Below, piece after piece: positions 6,980 to 16,355 of a DNA stretch of 64,000 nucleotides. The translations under genes and the position numbers were made by a program. Every line of letters starts with the position of its first letter. The first letter of the stretch is position 1. This DNA comes from a virus, in IMG/VR virus record IMGVR_UViG_3300037993_001242, positions 1-64,000 of that record, one strand, 5' to 3'. Under the pieces are notes generated by a model. The model worked only from the letters and a program-made list of their open reading frames with translations. It did not search any database and was not told where the DNA came from.

Positions 6980-8938
6980 GTGGCCGACCTGAAACTCAAA
7001 AAAGCGTCGTTCCGAAACTGGATGAAGTTCGGTAACGTTCAACTCGATTTCCCTGACCGTGGCCTTGTAATGGTCACCGGCTTAAACAGCGCTTCCGGCG
7101 GCTCGCTTCAGTCCGTGGGATCAGGCAAAACCGGCGTCGGTGAAGCCATCAGCCGGGCGCTGCTGGGTGTGCCGGGTCGCTTTCAGTACGTCAAACAGTT
7201 CAGCACCGACAAACAAGGTGACACCTACGTCCGCATTGACGCCCTGCTCCACGACAAACCGCTGGTTGTGGAACTGGGATACAAATGCGAGGAAATGAGC
7301 AAGACCGGCGAAGCCCTCCGCTTTCATTACGATGGCAAAACCATCGAACGTGGGCTGATCGCCGAAACTCGTACCGAATTGACCCGCTTGATTGGCGTAC
7401 CGCCTTTGCTGGCCACGTGGACGGTGTTCGTGGACGGCGAAAACCTGAAATTCAACAAACTGTCGCAAGCCGACTGTGTGGAACTGGTGATGACAGCGCT
7501 GCGGCAACCGCCGTGGAACGAATATCACGAGCAGTCCAAACGGGCGGTCGGGAAATTCAAACAGGTGCTGGCCAAGGACGAAAAAGCCCACGAGGAGGCC
7601 AGTCGACGCGCCCGCGAGACGGAGCAGGACTGTCTGGACGCCAAGGAAGACGTGACTCGCGAACAAAAGGACTATGCCCGGCGCAAAGCTGAAAACGAGC
7701 GCTTGCTGACCGAAGCCCAGACCGGTATTGACCAAAAACACAGCACCATCAAGCAATACCAGCAGGAGCAGGAAAAAATAAACCGGAAGCTCAAAGAGAT
7801 CGAGCAGCGCCAGTCCACGGACTATCACAATCTTGAAATTCAACGCAATGAAATCGCCGAGCGTATACATGACTGTGAGCGCCATCGTACCGCCCGCTTG
7901 GACAAACGGGAACAAGCGCTGGAAACCCAGTTAAACGCCAAACGCCAGTACCAAAATTACGAGGACAGCGGCAAAGCCAAAAACTGCCCGACCTGCGGCA
8001 AGCCGATGACCAACAAGATTGATCCTGCCCGCTTGGAAACCCTCAAGCAAAAATTCCAGCAAGCGGATGAACAGTTGCGCGCCGCCCGGACGGAGTACGA
8101 CGATAACGAAGAAGCCATCAAAGCCCAGACCAAGCTGTACGCCGAGATAACGGAAAAGCTGGAGGCCCTGTCTACCGAAAAAGAAGTGCGCACCCTGAGC
8201 AAAGCTTACGAAGATTTTGAAGACGGCATCCGCGACATCCTCAATTCAATCCATCAGGCTGAACTTCGCCGGGAACAGTTAAAACGCGGTGCATCGGACG
8301 AAAAACTCAGAAGCGTGGAAGCCACCTTGCGGGAGCGGGAGCGCGTACTGGGTCTTGCCCGAAAAACCGTCGAAACTTCGACCACAACCTTGTTGGAGTC
8401 ACAGGTCACGATGCGCGTGCTCGATTACTGGAATACGGCTTTCAGTCCCTACGGCATCCCCAACATGGTGCTCAAGGATGCCATCCAGCCGTTGAACCGC
8501 GAAGCGCGCCGGGTGTCGAGCATGATGACCGGCAACACCATCGAGGTCGTCTATGGCACCCGCCGGGAACTGGCCAGCGGCCAAGAAAAGGCGGAACTGG
8601 TCATCGAAGTCAACAACACCCTCGGCAGCAAGGAACTGGCCGGAAGCTCCAAGGGCGAATCGGGCCTGACCAACTTGATCATCGCCGAAACACTGGCGGA
8701 AGTGGGACAGGTATCGCGCCGGATCGGTTTTAAATGGCTGGATGAAGTCTTGCCCCATCAAGATCAAACTGTTTGTAAAAGCATCTATTCCCATCTTCGT
8801 GAACTTGCCAACCAACTTGGAATTTTGATATTTTTAGTGGATCATAACCCAACAGCAGCTAACTATGCCGATCACATGCTCGTTGTCGAAAAAAGTCGAG
8901 AAGACAATCGCGTATTTTCCAGTGTAAAATGGCGATAA
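6980..8938 (+). CDS. Rad50/SbcC/gp46-like recombination ATPase
   Basis: A 652-aa SMC-type ATPase. The P-loop G-S-G-K-T is at about residues 47-51. Long coiled coils flank a zinc-hook C-P-T-C at about residues 336-339. Near the end come the ABC signature region (S-S-K-G-E-S-G-L-T-N) and a Walker-B-like strand with L-D-E, then D-H-N-P at the switch position. T4 gp46 with gp47 resects DNA ends for recombination-dependent replication; the gp47/Mre11 partner is not in this window.

The start is probably GTG at 6980 (TTG at 6974 is possible). From about 8755 codon usage becomes AT-rich up to the adjoining homing endonuclease gene, unlike the rest of the gene. Confidence 0.85.
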   Translation: MADLKLKKASFRNWMKFGNVQLDFPDRGLVMVTGLNSASGGSLQSVGSGKTGVGEAISRALLGVPGRFQYVKQFSTDKQGDTYVRIDALLHDKPLVVELGYKCEEMSKTGEALRFHYDGKTIERGLIAETRTELTRLIGVPPLLATWTVFVDGENLKFNKLSQADCVELVMTALRQPPWNEYHEQSKRAVGKFKQVLAKDEKAHEEASRRARETEQDCLDAKEDVTREQKDYARRKAENERLLTEAQTGIDQKHSTIKQYQQEQEKINRKLKEIEQRQSTDYHNLEIQRNEIAERIHDCERHRTARLDKREQALETQLNAKRQYQNYEDSGKAKNCPTCGKPMTNKIDPARLETLKQKFQQADEQLRAARTEYDDNEEAIKAQTKLYAEITEKLEALSTEKEVRTLSKAYEDFEDGIRDILNSIHQAELRREQLKRGASDEKLRSVEATLRERERVLGLARKTVETSTTTLLESQVTMRVLDYWNTAFSPYGIPNMVLKDAIQPLNREARRVSSMMTGNTIEVVYGTRRELASGQEKAELVIEVNNTLGSKELAGSSKGESGLTNLIIAETLAEVGQVSRRIGFKWLDEVLPHQDQTVCKSIYSHLRELANQLGILIFLVDHNPTAANYADHMLVVEKSREDNRVFSSVKWR

Positions 8939-9426
8939 TCGAACTATCCAGAGGGAAAGTTGCAATCGTTGACGACGAGGATTACGAACGAATCATTGCA
9001 GGCCCAAAATGGTCATGCGATTCAAAAGGCTACGCCGTCAGACATGTATACGATGCGGACGGCCATCGTCACATGGAAAAAATGCACCGTGTCGTCATGC
9101 GCGCCGCACCGAGTGAGCATGTCGATCACCGTTTTCATAATACACTGGATAATCGGAAATCAGTACTCAGGAAGTCCAACTGTAAGCTAAACGGAGCCAA
9201 TAGATTAAAACAGAAAACGCAGGCAGGAACGACTCCGAAGTCCAAATTCAAGGGTGTTTGGTATGATCCAAAAAGAAACCGCTGGCGCGCCACCATCAAA
9301 GTAAACGGTAAAACACTTTTTATAGGACGACACCCAACAGAGGAAGAAGCAGCGCGGGCCTACGATAAAAAAGCACTGGAATACTGGGGTGAATACGCCA
9401 GCTTAAATTTTTCATTTAATCGCTGA
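8929..9426 (+). CDS. HNH homing endonuclease with AP2 DNA-binding domain
   Basis: A 165-aa protein of the HNH plus AP2 type. The HNH part (about residues 55-90) has H-R-V-V-M, V-D-H-R-F-H-N and L-D-N-R; the usual asparagine context is somewhat altered. Residues about 105-160 form an AP2-like domain: S-K-F-K-G-V-W-Y-D, W-R-A-T-I-K-V-N-G-K, then E-E-A-A-R-A-Y-D. Such genes are mobile and copy themselves by cutting unoccupied alleles.

The ATG overlaps the stop of the Rad50-like gene, and the end overlaps the tail of 9416-10309. It is AT-rich compared with older phage genes, consistent with recent acquisition. Confidence 0.85.
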   Translation: MAIIELSRGKVAIVDDEDYERIIAGPKWSCDSKGYAVRHVYDADGHRHMEKMHRVVMRAAPSEHVDHRFHNTLDNRKSVLRKSNCKLNGANRLKQKTQAGTTPKSKFKGVWYDPKRNRWRATIKVNGKTLFIGRHPTEEEAARAYDKKALEYWGEYASLNFSFNR

Positions 9427-10309
9427 AACCACGATAATTAGCCGCCACAACTAAATTCCTAGTGTTGAAGAGTTTATCTTTGACAGTATTTGCATACGCC
9501 TGCGGCTGCTGGGCAATGGCAAGACCGCCCAAAATTTGTGAAGCGATATTGCTGTTACCATGACCCGGACGATGGACAAAGGTAAAGGAAAAATCCCCCG
9601 ACGTGGGCAGATTGAACCCACCAGATGCGCTACGCCGCCACGGCCCATTGAGTTTTACCCCAACTTCCTTCACGTAACCGATGCACGAAATACCGGGTTG
9701 ATTATCGTCAATGAACATCAAGTGCAACCAGCAAGTAACGGGGTTAGAAACACTGCTGGCTCCGGTTATAGGTGTTTGTACATCTGCCGTCTTTCCTGCC
9801 TTTATTTCCTGTGCATTTGCGTCTGTAGTTCCACTCTTTGGAATTTCGGCAGGCACATTTTGCGGCGGTGTATCGTCAACAAGTTGAGTGTCGCTGGCCG
9901 GAACTGCCGCGCAAGAAGTATTTGAATTTCCCAAGCTAATTGGCAAAATAAACGAGTGTAGACGTGCTGCTAACTGGAGCAGTGTTAAAGCTCCTTGCGG
10001 ACAAAAATCCGAATCTTCGGCATGTAGTCGAAATGAAAGCGGGATTTCAAGTACGTTGGTCTTCATGTACTGGTGTACGCCGTCCGGCATAACCATATTA
10101 GTCAGTACTTTGTACTCCGCCGAGCGCATCAACTCAATCGTATCCGGCATAGCCGGAAAATCTATCGAAACTGCGTCTTGATACGGTTGTGAGGTCAAAG
10201 GGTTTTTAACTTGAAACGGCGAACGTGTGGTTGAAAGTGCAACAAGCCTGCCGCAAAGCAGCGTATCATCGCGCTGGATGACGGGGTCAATGATGGTTTC
10301 AACAGCCAT
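9416..10309 (-). CDS. Putative tail/baseplate protein (297 aa)
   Basis: A 297-aa protein lying directly downstream of the tape-measure-like gene in the leftward direction. It has an F-P-A-M-P-D-T-I-E-L-M-R segment near residue 50 and a central Thr/Ala/Pro-rich insert (about 140-175), followed by a beta-rich half ending in F-S-F-T-F-V-H-R-P. The position next to the tape measure and the overall pattern resemble proteins that link tube and baseplate in contractile tails; this is context-based. More AT-rich than most virion genes here. Confidence 0.6.
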   Translation of the reverse strand: MAVETIIDPVIQRDDTLLCGRLVALSTTRSPFQVKNPLTSQPYQDAVSIDFPAMPDTIELMRSAEYKVLTNMVMPDGVHQYMKTNVLEIPLSFRLHAEDSDFCPQGALTLLQLAARLHSFILPISLGNSNTSCAAVPASDTQLVDDTPPQNVPAEIPKSGTTDANAQEIKAGKTADVQTPITGASSVSNPVTCWLHLMFIDDNQPGISCIGYVKEVGVKLNGPWRRSASGGFNLPTSGDFSFTFVHRPGHGNSNIASQILGGLAIAQQPQAYANTVKDKLFNTRNLVVAANYRGFSD

Positions 10310-10325
10310 AACTTACTTACGTCGA

Positions 10326-12887
10326 TTAAGGTACTATTGCTGCCCAGTTATACCGGCCTACTGCACCGCCATCGCGCAAGTAGCGCAGTTCGCGAGCCTG
10401 CTGGTCAGCCTCAGCCTGACGTTTTTCTTCGTCGATGGCTTTGCGCGCTTCTTCCAGCGACCGTTTGGTGTTATCGGCAATTTTCTGCTGAAATTCCAGA
10501 TTGTCCTTGGTTTGAGCCTCTCGCTCCACCGGGGTCAGATTCAGCTTGCCAAACTGGGTGGCTGTATACTGGGCCAACCCCACCACCGTTTTCAATTGCT
10601 CACTAAATTTAGCTTTTTCAATGCCTCCTTCCTGCTTGGTCAAAATACCCTGTTTAACTTGCCGATCAATATACTGATAAGCCATGGCCATCACTTCTTG
10701 CGCCCGTGCTTTATCACCTGTACGAGTAGCCATGTAAATTTGCGCTTTGGCAGTATCCAAATATGTACGGCGCATATCCGCCAATCGGATATGCGTCTGC
10801 ATCTGATTTTCGAGCATTTTGGTTTGGGTCTGCCACGTTTTCACTAACACGAAGGTCACAGCACCCAGTGCGGCAGCTATAAGTCCTAATGGGCTAAGCA
10901 GTAGTGAAATACCCCGCAACAACCAAGTAAAACCACTTAGTAAAAAGCGTCCCACAGTTGCTATTAAACTGATTAAGCCTGTTTTAAAAAAAAGACCAAG
11001 TGCTCCAAAGCCCTGTGCCAGTCCGACCCAGCCCGCTTTCATGGTAGCTGTCAATACTTGTACACTTCTACCAACCCAACCTACCTTAGTTCCTAATTCA
11101 GTGGTGCTTCTAATCGAAATACCTTCCCACCTTTTTAACCAACCACCGAAGTTTTCCTTCCACACATTTCCAAACTGCTGACCGATGGAAGGAGCCAGCT
11201 TTTTTTCAATTTCCAAAGCAAATTCACCTTGTTTTAGTGTTTTTGGCGCGAATAAATCACCTTGAATTAAGTTTGGAATTACTTTTTGTTCCACCTGTTT
11301 TAAACCGCCAACTCCCTTCATAAGATTGGTGGCCGCAGTCTGAGCTACTTGCTCTTTTGCATAATTTTTAAGGCTGATCGCTGCAATCTGAGCCGCCAAA
11401 ACAACCTCATAAAAAGCCTTGGCCGCGCTCCGCAACTTCAGCACCGTCATCACGATGGCAATATCTATAGCTATAGCTGCCGCCACCGCCACAGGCTTAT
11501 ACTTCAAAATCGTTTGCAGCATGTTGGCAATGAAATTAGTCAGCAGGTTGATGCCCACAATAGCAGGATACAAAGCGCGTTCCAGCAACGCAGTAACGCT
11601 ACTGTATATGCGCTTAATACCTTCGCCCGCTGTTTGCATCTGCTTGTGAAAGCGCTCCTCCAGTGTGATTCGGCCATTTAACTGAGCGTTGGCGTTTTTA
11701 GCCGCGTCAACCATCAAGGACATCTGCGTGTAAGTTGTACCGAACATGTCCGCAAGCGCCTGCATACGTTGTGCTCTTTCCATCGAGCCTTCAGCACTCC
11801 CCGCCAGCATTTGATCTGCATAGCGGTTAAACGCATCCATTGCCTGCTGGATACCTGTTGCCTTTAAAAGTTGTCCGGGATCGCGTATACCAAGTATTCC
11901 AGCCTGCAATATGCCTTCAGGCGTAAGCATCTTGGCGATCATCTGGGTAAATTCATCGCCCATGCCACCCAAACGCTTGATGGCATCTTCGTACTGAGCA
12001 AGCGCCTGCACGATCTGAGGAAACGCCGGTGCTCCCCTTGGTTGAATGGCCAAAATCAGTGGCCCCAAGGTTTTAGCGATCCGTTCCACTTCATCTGCTG
12101 CCAACGAAGTCTGGTCAACCAATTGCGCCACCACATCCACGGTCGATTTGAAGGAAACTTTTACTTGGCGCTCGGTGACGATAGCCAGATCAGTAGCCGC
12201 GTGGACGGACATGCCCAAACCTTCGCGGAGCATGACCGCCGTCTTGAGCACATCCGCATAATCCTGTCGGGTCTGAAATCCGTAATTTACCAATTCGCGC
12301 TGCGCATCAGCCACCGACCGAAACACAATGCCCGTTTCCTTTTGTACCTGAAGATTGGTGTAAAACAGATCACGACGGCTTCTCCAATCTGCATTGGCTT
12401 TGATGGCCGATTCGTTGAAATCCTGACTAATGTAAAACAGCCGCCCCATAACAGCCGCCGTAGCCGTTAGGATACCAAAACGCAAAGCACCAACCTTGTT
12501 GATTTCCTGTTCCAACTTCAACTGAGCGTTCAACAGCGGCAGTCGACCTCTGGTTATATTTTCAATGCGCTCAAGTTGGGCCTCCGTTATCTTGCCTGCC
12601 TTGAATTCCTCCTGCGCCGCATTCAATTGAAGATAATGCACCGCCTGAAGCTGATCTCGTGTTTTTCCCAGCGTGGTAAACGCTTCCTTGAGGTTGCGGG
12701 CCATGGGTGAAAAAATGGATGCCTTTTCCAAACCCCTGAGCGTGACATCCACCACCACCAACGTCTTCAACAGGCTACCAAGTGCATCCGAAGTCTGCTT
12801 CGACGCTGACTGGCTTGCTTCCATGTCGTGAGCAATGCTGTGGACATGGTCTTTAATTTTGCCGAATTCTGTTGAAGCTTCAGGCAT
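10326..12887 (-). CDS. Tape-measure-like tail protein (853 aa)
   Basis: The longest gene of the window. The protein is mostly helical, with a coiled-coil N-terminal half, hydrophobic segments near residues 430-510 (for example A-V-A-V-A-A-A-I-A-I-D-I-A-I-V-M) and further Gly/Leu-rich stretches around 620-700 (S-L-I-A-T-V-G-R-F-L-L-S-G), ending in a charged Lys/Glu/Gln-rich helix. Large helical proteins with internal hydrophobic segments next to tail genes are typical tape measures, which set tail length and enter the host membrane. The part coding for about residues 500-690 is AT-rich. Start ATG at 12887. Confidence 0.65.
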   Translation of the reverse strand: MPEASTEFGKIKDHVHSIAHDMEASQSASKQTSDALGSLLKTLVVVDVTLRGLEKASIFSPMARNLKEAFTTLGKTRDQLQAVHYLQLNAAQEEFKAGKITEAQLERIENITRGRLPLLNAQLKLEQEINKVGALRFGILTATAAVMGRLFYISQDFNESAIKANADWRSRRDLFYTNLQVQKETGIVFRSVADAQRELVNYGFQTRQDYADVLKTAVMLREGLGMSVHAATDLAIVTERQVKVSFKSTVDVVAQLVDQTSLAADEVERIAKTLGPLILAIQPRGAPAFPQIVQALAQYEDAIKRLGGMGDEFTQMIAKMLTPEGILQAGILGIRDPGQLLKATGIQQAMDAFNRYADQMLAGSAEGSMERAQRMQALADMFGTTYTQMSLMVDAAKNANAQLNGRITLEERFHKQMQTAGEGIKRIYSSVTALLERALYPAIVGINLLTNFIANMLQTILKYKPVAVAAAIAIDIAIVMTVLKLRSAAKAFYEVVLAAQIAAISLKNYAKEQVAQTAATNLMKGVGGLKQVEQKVIPNLIQGDLFAPKTLKQGEFALEIEKKLAPSIGQQFGNVWKENFGGWLKRWEGISIRSTTELGTKVGWVGRSVQVLTATMKAGWVGLAQGFGALGLFFKTGLISLIATVGRFLLSGFTWLLRGISLLLSPLGLIAAALGAVTFVLVKTWQTQTKMLENQMQTHIRLADMRRTYLDTAKAQIYMATRTGDKARAQEVMAMAYQYIDRQVKQGILTKQEGGIEKAKFSEQLKTVVGLAQYTATQFGKLNLTPVEREAQTKDNLEFQQKIADNTKRSLEEARKAIDEEKRQAEADQQARELRYLRDGGAVGRYNWAAIVP

Positions 12888-12923
12888 ACTTGACTTTCAG
12901 ATTAAAACGTATACATTCATCTC

Positions 12924-13196
12924 ATGGATTTAGTAACACTGCTTCTCGCAACGCTCTGGCTGGGGCAGAGAAAACAGATTTCCATAGCAGAACAGTCACA
13001 GATGCCCCAAGCTGTGCGCTATCACATGCTGTACGGTGTAAAACCAGAATTGCAGGCTGTTTGCCGTGACCGGCGTCTTGACCCTGTACGCACTTCCGCA
13101 GGGCATCGTGAAGAACCGGCCCCCGCCGAGGCACGGATCGAATTGGCCAAATACCGAAAGGCTTTTGCCGCCGCCGGGCGGCGCTCCCCATGTTGA
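12924..13196 (+). CDS. Possible small protein with hydrophobic N-terminus
   Basis: A 90-aa frame on the plus strand that exactly fills the gap between two minus-strand genes. It starts M-D-L-V-T-L-L-L-A-T-L-W-L-G, a short hydrophobic segment, then becomes charged. CGTATACA lies 10 nt upstream of the ATG. No family is recognised. The opposite strand also has an open frame (ending 12922), so this call is tentative. Confidence 0.4.
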   Translation: MDLVTLLLATLWLGQRKQISIAEQSQMPQAVRYHMLYGVKPELQAVCRDRRLDPVRTSAGHREEPAPAEARIELAKYRKAFAAAGRRSPC

Positions 13197-13199
13197 AAT

Positions 13200-13652
13200 T
13201 TACTGCCAGTGTTTCCATGGCTTGGGCATGATGTAGTGCTTCGGTTGATATTTTTGGGCACCCTTTATCTGGATTTCTGGTTCCTGTTTTTTGGTGCCGA
13301 AATCAGTTGGAAGTACTTCGCCGGTTCTTTCGATCTCCGGCATCTTCGGCCATGTTTTGCGCTCAGGACTGCGGAAGTAATCCCGTGCTTTTAACCGTGT
13401 CCCGTGGAGCAAGGTACCCTTTTTCCGAGCCGCAGCTTCACGCTCACGCCGAAGTTTTTCCTCTTCGGCCATTTCACGTTCAGTTTCCAGCCCAGCTTCA
13501 CGCTCTTGGCTTTGTAGTTGTTTCTGGTGCTGCATTGCCAACTGCTGCGCTATTTCTCCACGCTCGGCTGCATAATCACGACCCATTGGATCGGAATAAT
13601 CCGGTACAAAGGCTTCATCCAGCAAACTGGCAATTATTTGACGTGCGTTCAT
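13200..13652 (-). CDS. Tagged charged protein (150 aa)
   Basis: Begins with the shared N-terminal tag (MNARQIIASLLDE), followed by a stretch rich in Gln, Glu and Arg (about residues 35-80) that should form a long helix or coiled coil, and a basic, Pro-rich C-terminus ending K-P-W-K-H-W-Q. The ATG overlaps the stop of the DUF3008-like gene upstream, so both are co-translated. I infer an internal head protein; no enzymatic motif is seen. Confidence 0.7.
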   Translation of the reverse strand: MNARQIIASLLDEAFVPDYSDPMGRDYAAERGEIAQQLAMQHQKQLQSQEREAGLETEREMAEEEKLRREREAAARKKGTLLHGTRLKARDYFRSPERKTWPKMPEIERTGEVLPTDFGTKKQEPEIQIKGAQKYQPKHYIMPKPWKHWQ

Positions 13653-14236
13653 CAGCCATTCAACATTGTGTCGACGACTTCCTGCGCCAGTGATTCGTTT
13701 TTCTTTTTGGTCAATCCCGGTGAAGCTCCCATCGATCCCCCGCTTGGTTTTTCAGCGGCGTCAAAATTCCTGAAGCCCGCCTTTTTGCCTTTTTGGTTCG
13801 TGTCCGCCGCGACCATGTTGACGTAATCCTTGGGCTGGCGTTTCATCGAGGCCAGACCGCCCCGGCGGGCATAATGCTTTGCTTCCGGCGACATGTTGAG
13901 CTTGCCGATGTCGTCCTGCCCTTCGCTCATAGGCGATTCCTTCGGCTCCTCCGGCTCAACTTCTTCTTTTTTCTTTCCAAAGCCTTTGCCCATGTTCTTA
14001 CAAAACCCGCAAGTACAACCCACCTTATGGCGACCTTCGCTGATCATTGCCTTGATTTGCTCGACTGAGTCTTTTACGTACTTGGGCAGACTTGTTCGCT
14101 CAGTTTTAGCGAATTTGCGCAATTCACCTTTTGACATCGAAGTGGCCATTTGTTTTGAAGCTCCACGAAGCTCACTTTTTGGAGCGTGCAACGCAATGGC
14201 CGCCGCCTGTTGCTGTGATTTTGATAGTGCTGGCAT
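13652..14236 (-). CDS. DUF3008-like protein
   Basis: A 194-aa protein. The N-terminus M-P-A-L-S-K-S-Q-Q-Q-A-A followed by S-M-S-K-G-E-L-R-K-F-A-K-T and S-L-P-K-Y-V matches what I recall of DUF3008 proteins found in phages and bacteria. The middle holds C-T-C-G-F-C, a possible metal site, followed by Lys/Glu-rich sequence and P-K-D-Y-V, an echo of the second half of the shared tag. The C-terminus E-S-L-A-Q-E-V-V-D-T-M-L-N is also tag-like. GTAGTTA (14249-14255) lies 12 nt upstream. Function unknown; probably packaged or structural. Confidence 0.6.
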   Translation of the reverse strand: MPALSKSQQQAAAIALHAPKSELRGASKQMATSMSKGELRKFAKTERTSLPKYVKDSVEQIKAMISEGRHKVGCTCGFCKNMGKGFGKKKEEVEPEEPKESPMSEGQDDIGKLNMSPEAKHYARRGGLASMKRQPKDYVNMVAADTNQKGKKAGFRNFDAAEKPSGGSMGASPGLTKKKNESLAQEVVDTMLNG

Positions 14237-14247
14237 ATAATCTTGAT

Positions 14248-14712
14248 TTAACTACACCGATGCTTTTCCAGATAATCCTGCAATTTTTTAAGGTGTTCCC
14301 CGCTTTCGAGCACAGCAAGATCACTGTTGCAGCCAGCACAAAGAAATTGTCTTGGTTTTCCTGTTTTATGATCGTGGTCTAAGGCTAATCTGTGCTTTCC
14401 CGGTGGCTTGTGGCATACAGCGCATAAGCCTTTCTGTGCTGTATAAATTTCAAAAGCTTTTTCGATAGTTAAGTTCATCGCACGTAGCGTTTCTAATCGA
14501 AATGGTAATGCGGCTCGTTTTTCTTTTTTCCTCTGGTGCATTCGCCGCAACCATTCAGGATGTCGGCTGAATGCTTTTAAAGAATTGGTATTATAGCATG
14601 GTTTACAACGTGATCGCGGATACTGCGCGCCGGTCTTGAGTGTGACCAGATAAAACTCAGAAATTGGCTTTGTTTTCTTACATTCTTTACACATGTAAGC
14701 GGCTTTAATCAT
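14248..14712 (-). CDS. Recombination endonuclease VII-like HNH nuclease
   Basis: A 154-aa protein with two zinc-binding parts. Residues 8-40 have C-K-E-C and C-K-P-C. The C-terminal part has C-A-V-C-H-K, L-D-H-D-H-K-T-G and F-L-C-A-G-C-N-S-D-L, the typical endonuclease VII pattern in which Cys residues hold zinc and His/Asp/Asn form the cleavage site. T4 gp49 resolves Holliday junctions before packaging, but this family also occurs as homing nucleases. The N-terminal C-x-x-C module and AT-rich sequence point towards the mobile form. Confidence 0.8.
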   Translation of the reverse strand: MIKAAYMCKECKKTKPISEFYLVTLKTGAQYPRSRCKPCYNTNSLKAFSRHPEWLRRMHQRKKEKRAALPFRLETLRAMNLTIEKAFEIYTAQKGLCAVCHKPPGKHRLALDHDHKTGKPRQFLCAGCNSDLAVLESGEHLKKLQDYLEKHRCS

Positions 14713-14785
14713 AAACTAAATACATTATGGTTTATGTAAAAAGAACCAGATTTTCAAAAAAGGCCAAAAACGTTAAATTTTACTG

Positions 14786-14819
14786 TTGACAATTGCCTAC
14801 CCACTGTATACATTATACG
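14786..14819 (+). promoter_or_regulatory. Sigma70-like promoter for DUF932 gene
   Basis: A consensus TTGACA (14786-14791) is followed after 17 nt by TACATT (14809-14814), overlapping the palindrome TGTATACA. It is about 75 nt upstream of the plus-strand DUF932 gene, in an otherwise gene-free 180-nt stretch. It looks like an early promoter read by host RNA polymerase. Confidence 0.6.
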
Positions 14820-14893
14820 TACAGTTGGTAACGGAACCGCTGCCGGTACCGGCCCGTTAGCCGGATGAACAGACAACAAATAAACACTGTTAT

Positions 14894-16012
14894 ATGAAAA
14901 ACAATAACCTCATGGTCGCTCACAACCAGTGGGCCGTTCGGCCTGCTGATCAACGTTATCAAACCCTCGCTGCTCTCGCTGCCGCTGTAACCAATCGGCG
15001 CAGCATCTCGGCGTCGGTAGACACTCCCGTCGACAAGCTTCACGTCAAAGTCGAAGGTGACCGCCTCCTGCTTAATGACACCATCCGGCCCACCGAACCT
15101 ACCCACTGGAGCTTCGGCCAGCTTTGCGGCGTCTCGAAAGCTCCGGCATCCTATCTCCGCACTCTCTCCCCACAATTGGCAGCGGACAACCTCAATTACA
15201 GTATTGCTCGCGCTCCCAAAGCCCAGTTCAAGCTGATGACCATCAAAGACCCGGACGGCGGCATCAACACCTTGCAAGCGGTGACTTCCACTACCTACGG
15301 TCGTATTTGGGACGCCGACGTGGTGGATGCGGTTGGCCGCATTGTACAGCGCAGCAGCGGCAAGTTTCACAATCCACTGGCTTACGTCAAAGGTGGCAGC
15401 GGTGCCACTGAACCTAGTGGTCTCTATGCCTCCGATCACGACATTTTCGTTTTCATGATCGACGGCGGCTCCTTCCTCGAAGGTGGCGAACGGGCCAAGC
15501 TCAACCGTGGTTTCATTGTCTGGAATTCCGAGGTCGGCGACCGGACACTGGGCATTATGACATTCCTGCACAACGGCGTTTGTGGCAACCACATCATCTG
15601 GGGTGCCAGCAACGTCCAGCAGCTTCTGATCAAGCACACCAGCGGCGCGCCTGCCCGGTTCGACCGCGAAATCATGCCGGTTCTCGATGAATACTGCAAC
15701 GCCAGCGCCAAACCGATGGAAGACGCCATACATAAGGCCATGGGCCTGCCGCTAGTCAAGGTGCTCGATGTACCTGACACCAATGTTCTCGAACTGCCTT
15801 GGATGAAGACCTTCGCCAAGAAGTACAGCTTCACCGTGGGCGAAGTCACCGACGCCATTGAATACGCCAAGCGTGAAGAGGGCAAGTGCGAAACCCTGTG
15901 GGACATGGTACAGGGCCTGACCGCCTCCGCTCGCGAATACGAATATGTCGACCGCCGGTTCGATCTCGAAAAACGTGCCGGTAACCTGATGAAACTGGCT
16001 GAAACCAACTAA
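14894..16012 (+). CDS. DUF932 (phage/plasmid-like) protein
   Basis: A 372-aa protein of the DUF932 family. Typical elements: W-S-F-G-Q-L-C-G-V-S-K-A-P-A-S-Y-L near residue 75, T-S-T-T-Y-G-R-I-W-D-A-D-V-V near 135, F-V-F-M-I-D-G-G, R-G-F-I-V-W-N-S-E-V-G and N-G-V-C-G-N-H-I-I-W-G. The family is common in phages and plasmids and its biochemical role is not established. A promoter at 14786 precedes it and a strong terminator (16030-16056) follows, so it appears to be an individually expressed, probably early and abundant gene. Confidence 0.85.
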   Translation: MKNNNLMVAHNQWAVRPADQRYQTLAALAAAVTNRRSISASVDTPVDKLHVKVEGDRLLLNDTIRPTEPTHWSFGQLCGVSKAPASYLRTLSPQLAADNLNYSIARAPKAQFKLMTIKDPDGGINTLQAVTSTTYGRIWDADVVDAVGRIVQRSSGKFHNPLAYVKGGSGATEPSGLYASDHDIFVFMIDGGSFLEGGERAKLNRGFIVWNSEVGDRTLGIMTFLHNGVCGNHIIWGASNVQQLLIKHTSGAPARFDREIMPVLDEYCNASAKPMEDAIHKAMGLPLVKVLDVPDTNVLELPWMKTFAKKYSFTVGEVTDAIEYAKREEGKCETLWDMVQGLTASAREYEYVDRRFDLEKRAGNLMKLAETN

Positions 16013-16029
16013 CCCTGAACGAACCACCG

Positions 16030-16056
16030 GGGGATGCCTTGGGGCATCCCCTTTTT
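16030..16056 (+). terminator. Rho-independent terminator after DUF932
   Basis: A 9-bp stem GGGGATGCC/GGCATCCCC with loop TTGG, followed by TTTTT. It lies 18 nt after the DUF932 stop codon. Confidence 0.9.
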
Positions 16057-16063
16057 ATTAAAC

Positions 16064-16303
16064 ATGGCCTCTTACGTCGAAGATTTGGAGCGGATGATCG
16101 CCAGCGGCTGCCAAACCCCCGGCTGCACCCACAAAGACCATGGTACCTTGTTCCTGCACGGCAAGTGCCACTTCCGGGGCAAAGTCGAAGTCAGCTACAC
16201 CAAAGACTCCGGTGAAATTCTCGTGGCCTGTGCCGAATGTCAAAAGGAAATCGCCCGCATTGCCGTCGCCCGGCGGACACTTCCTGATACCATCAAAAAC
16301 TAA
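16064..16303 (+). CDS. Small Cys/His-rich protein (79 aa)
   Basis: Starts at ATG 16064 immediately after the terminator, with no Shine-Dalgarno. It contains C-Q-T-P-G-C-T-H-K-D-H near residues 16-26, G-K-C-H-F near 33, and A-C-A-E-C-Q near 57, which together can bind one or two zinc ions. No family is recognised; zinc-ribbon-like small proteins of this type are common phage accessory factors. Confidence 0.65.
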   Translation: MASYVEDLERMIASGCQTPGCTHKDHGTLFLHGKCHFRGKVEVSYTKDSGEILVACAECQKEIARIAVARRTLPDTIKN

Positions 16304-16355
16304 TGGCCGCCAACGTCAGCAAAGGAGACTCTTCGGACACCTTCAGCGGCCCAAA

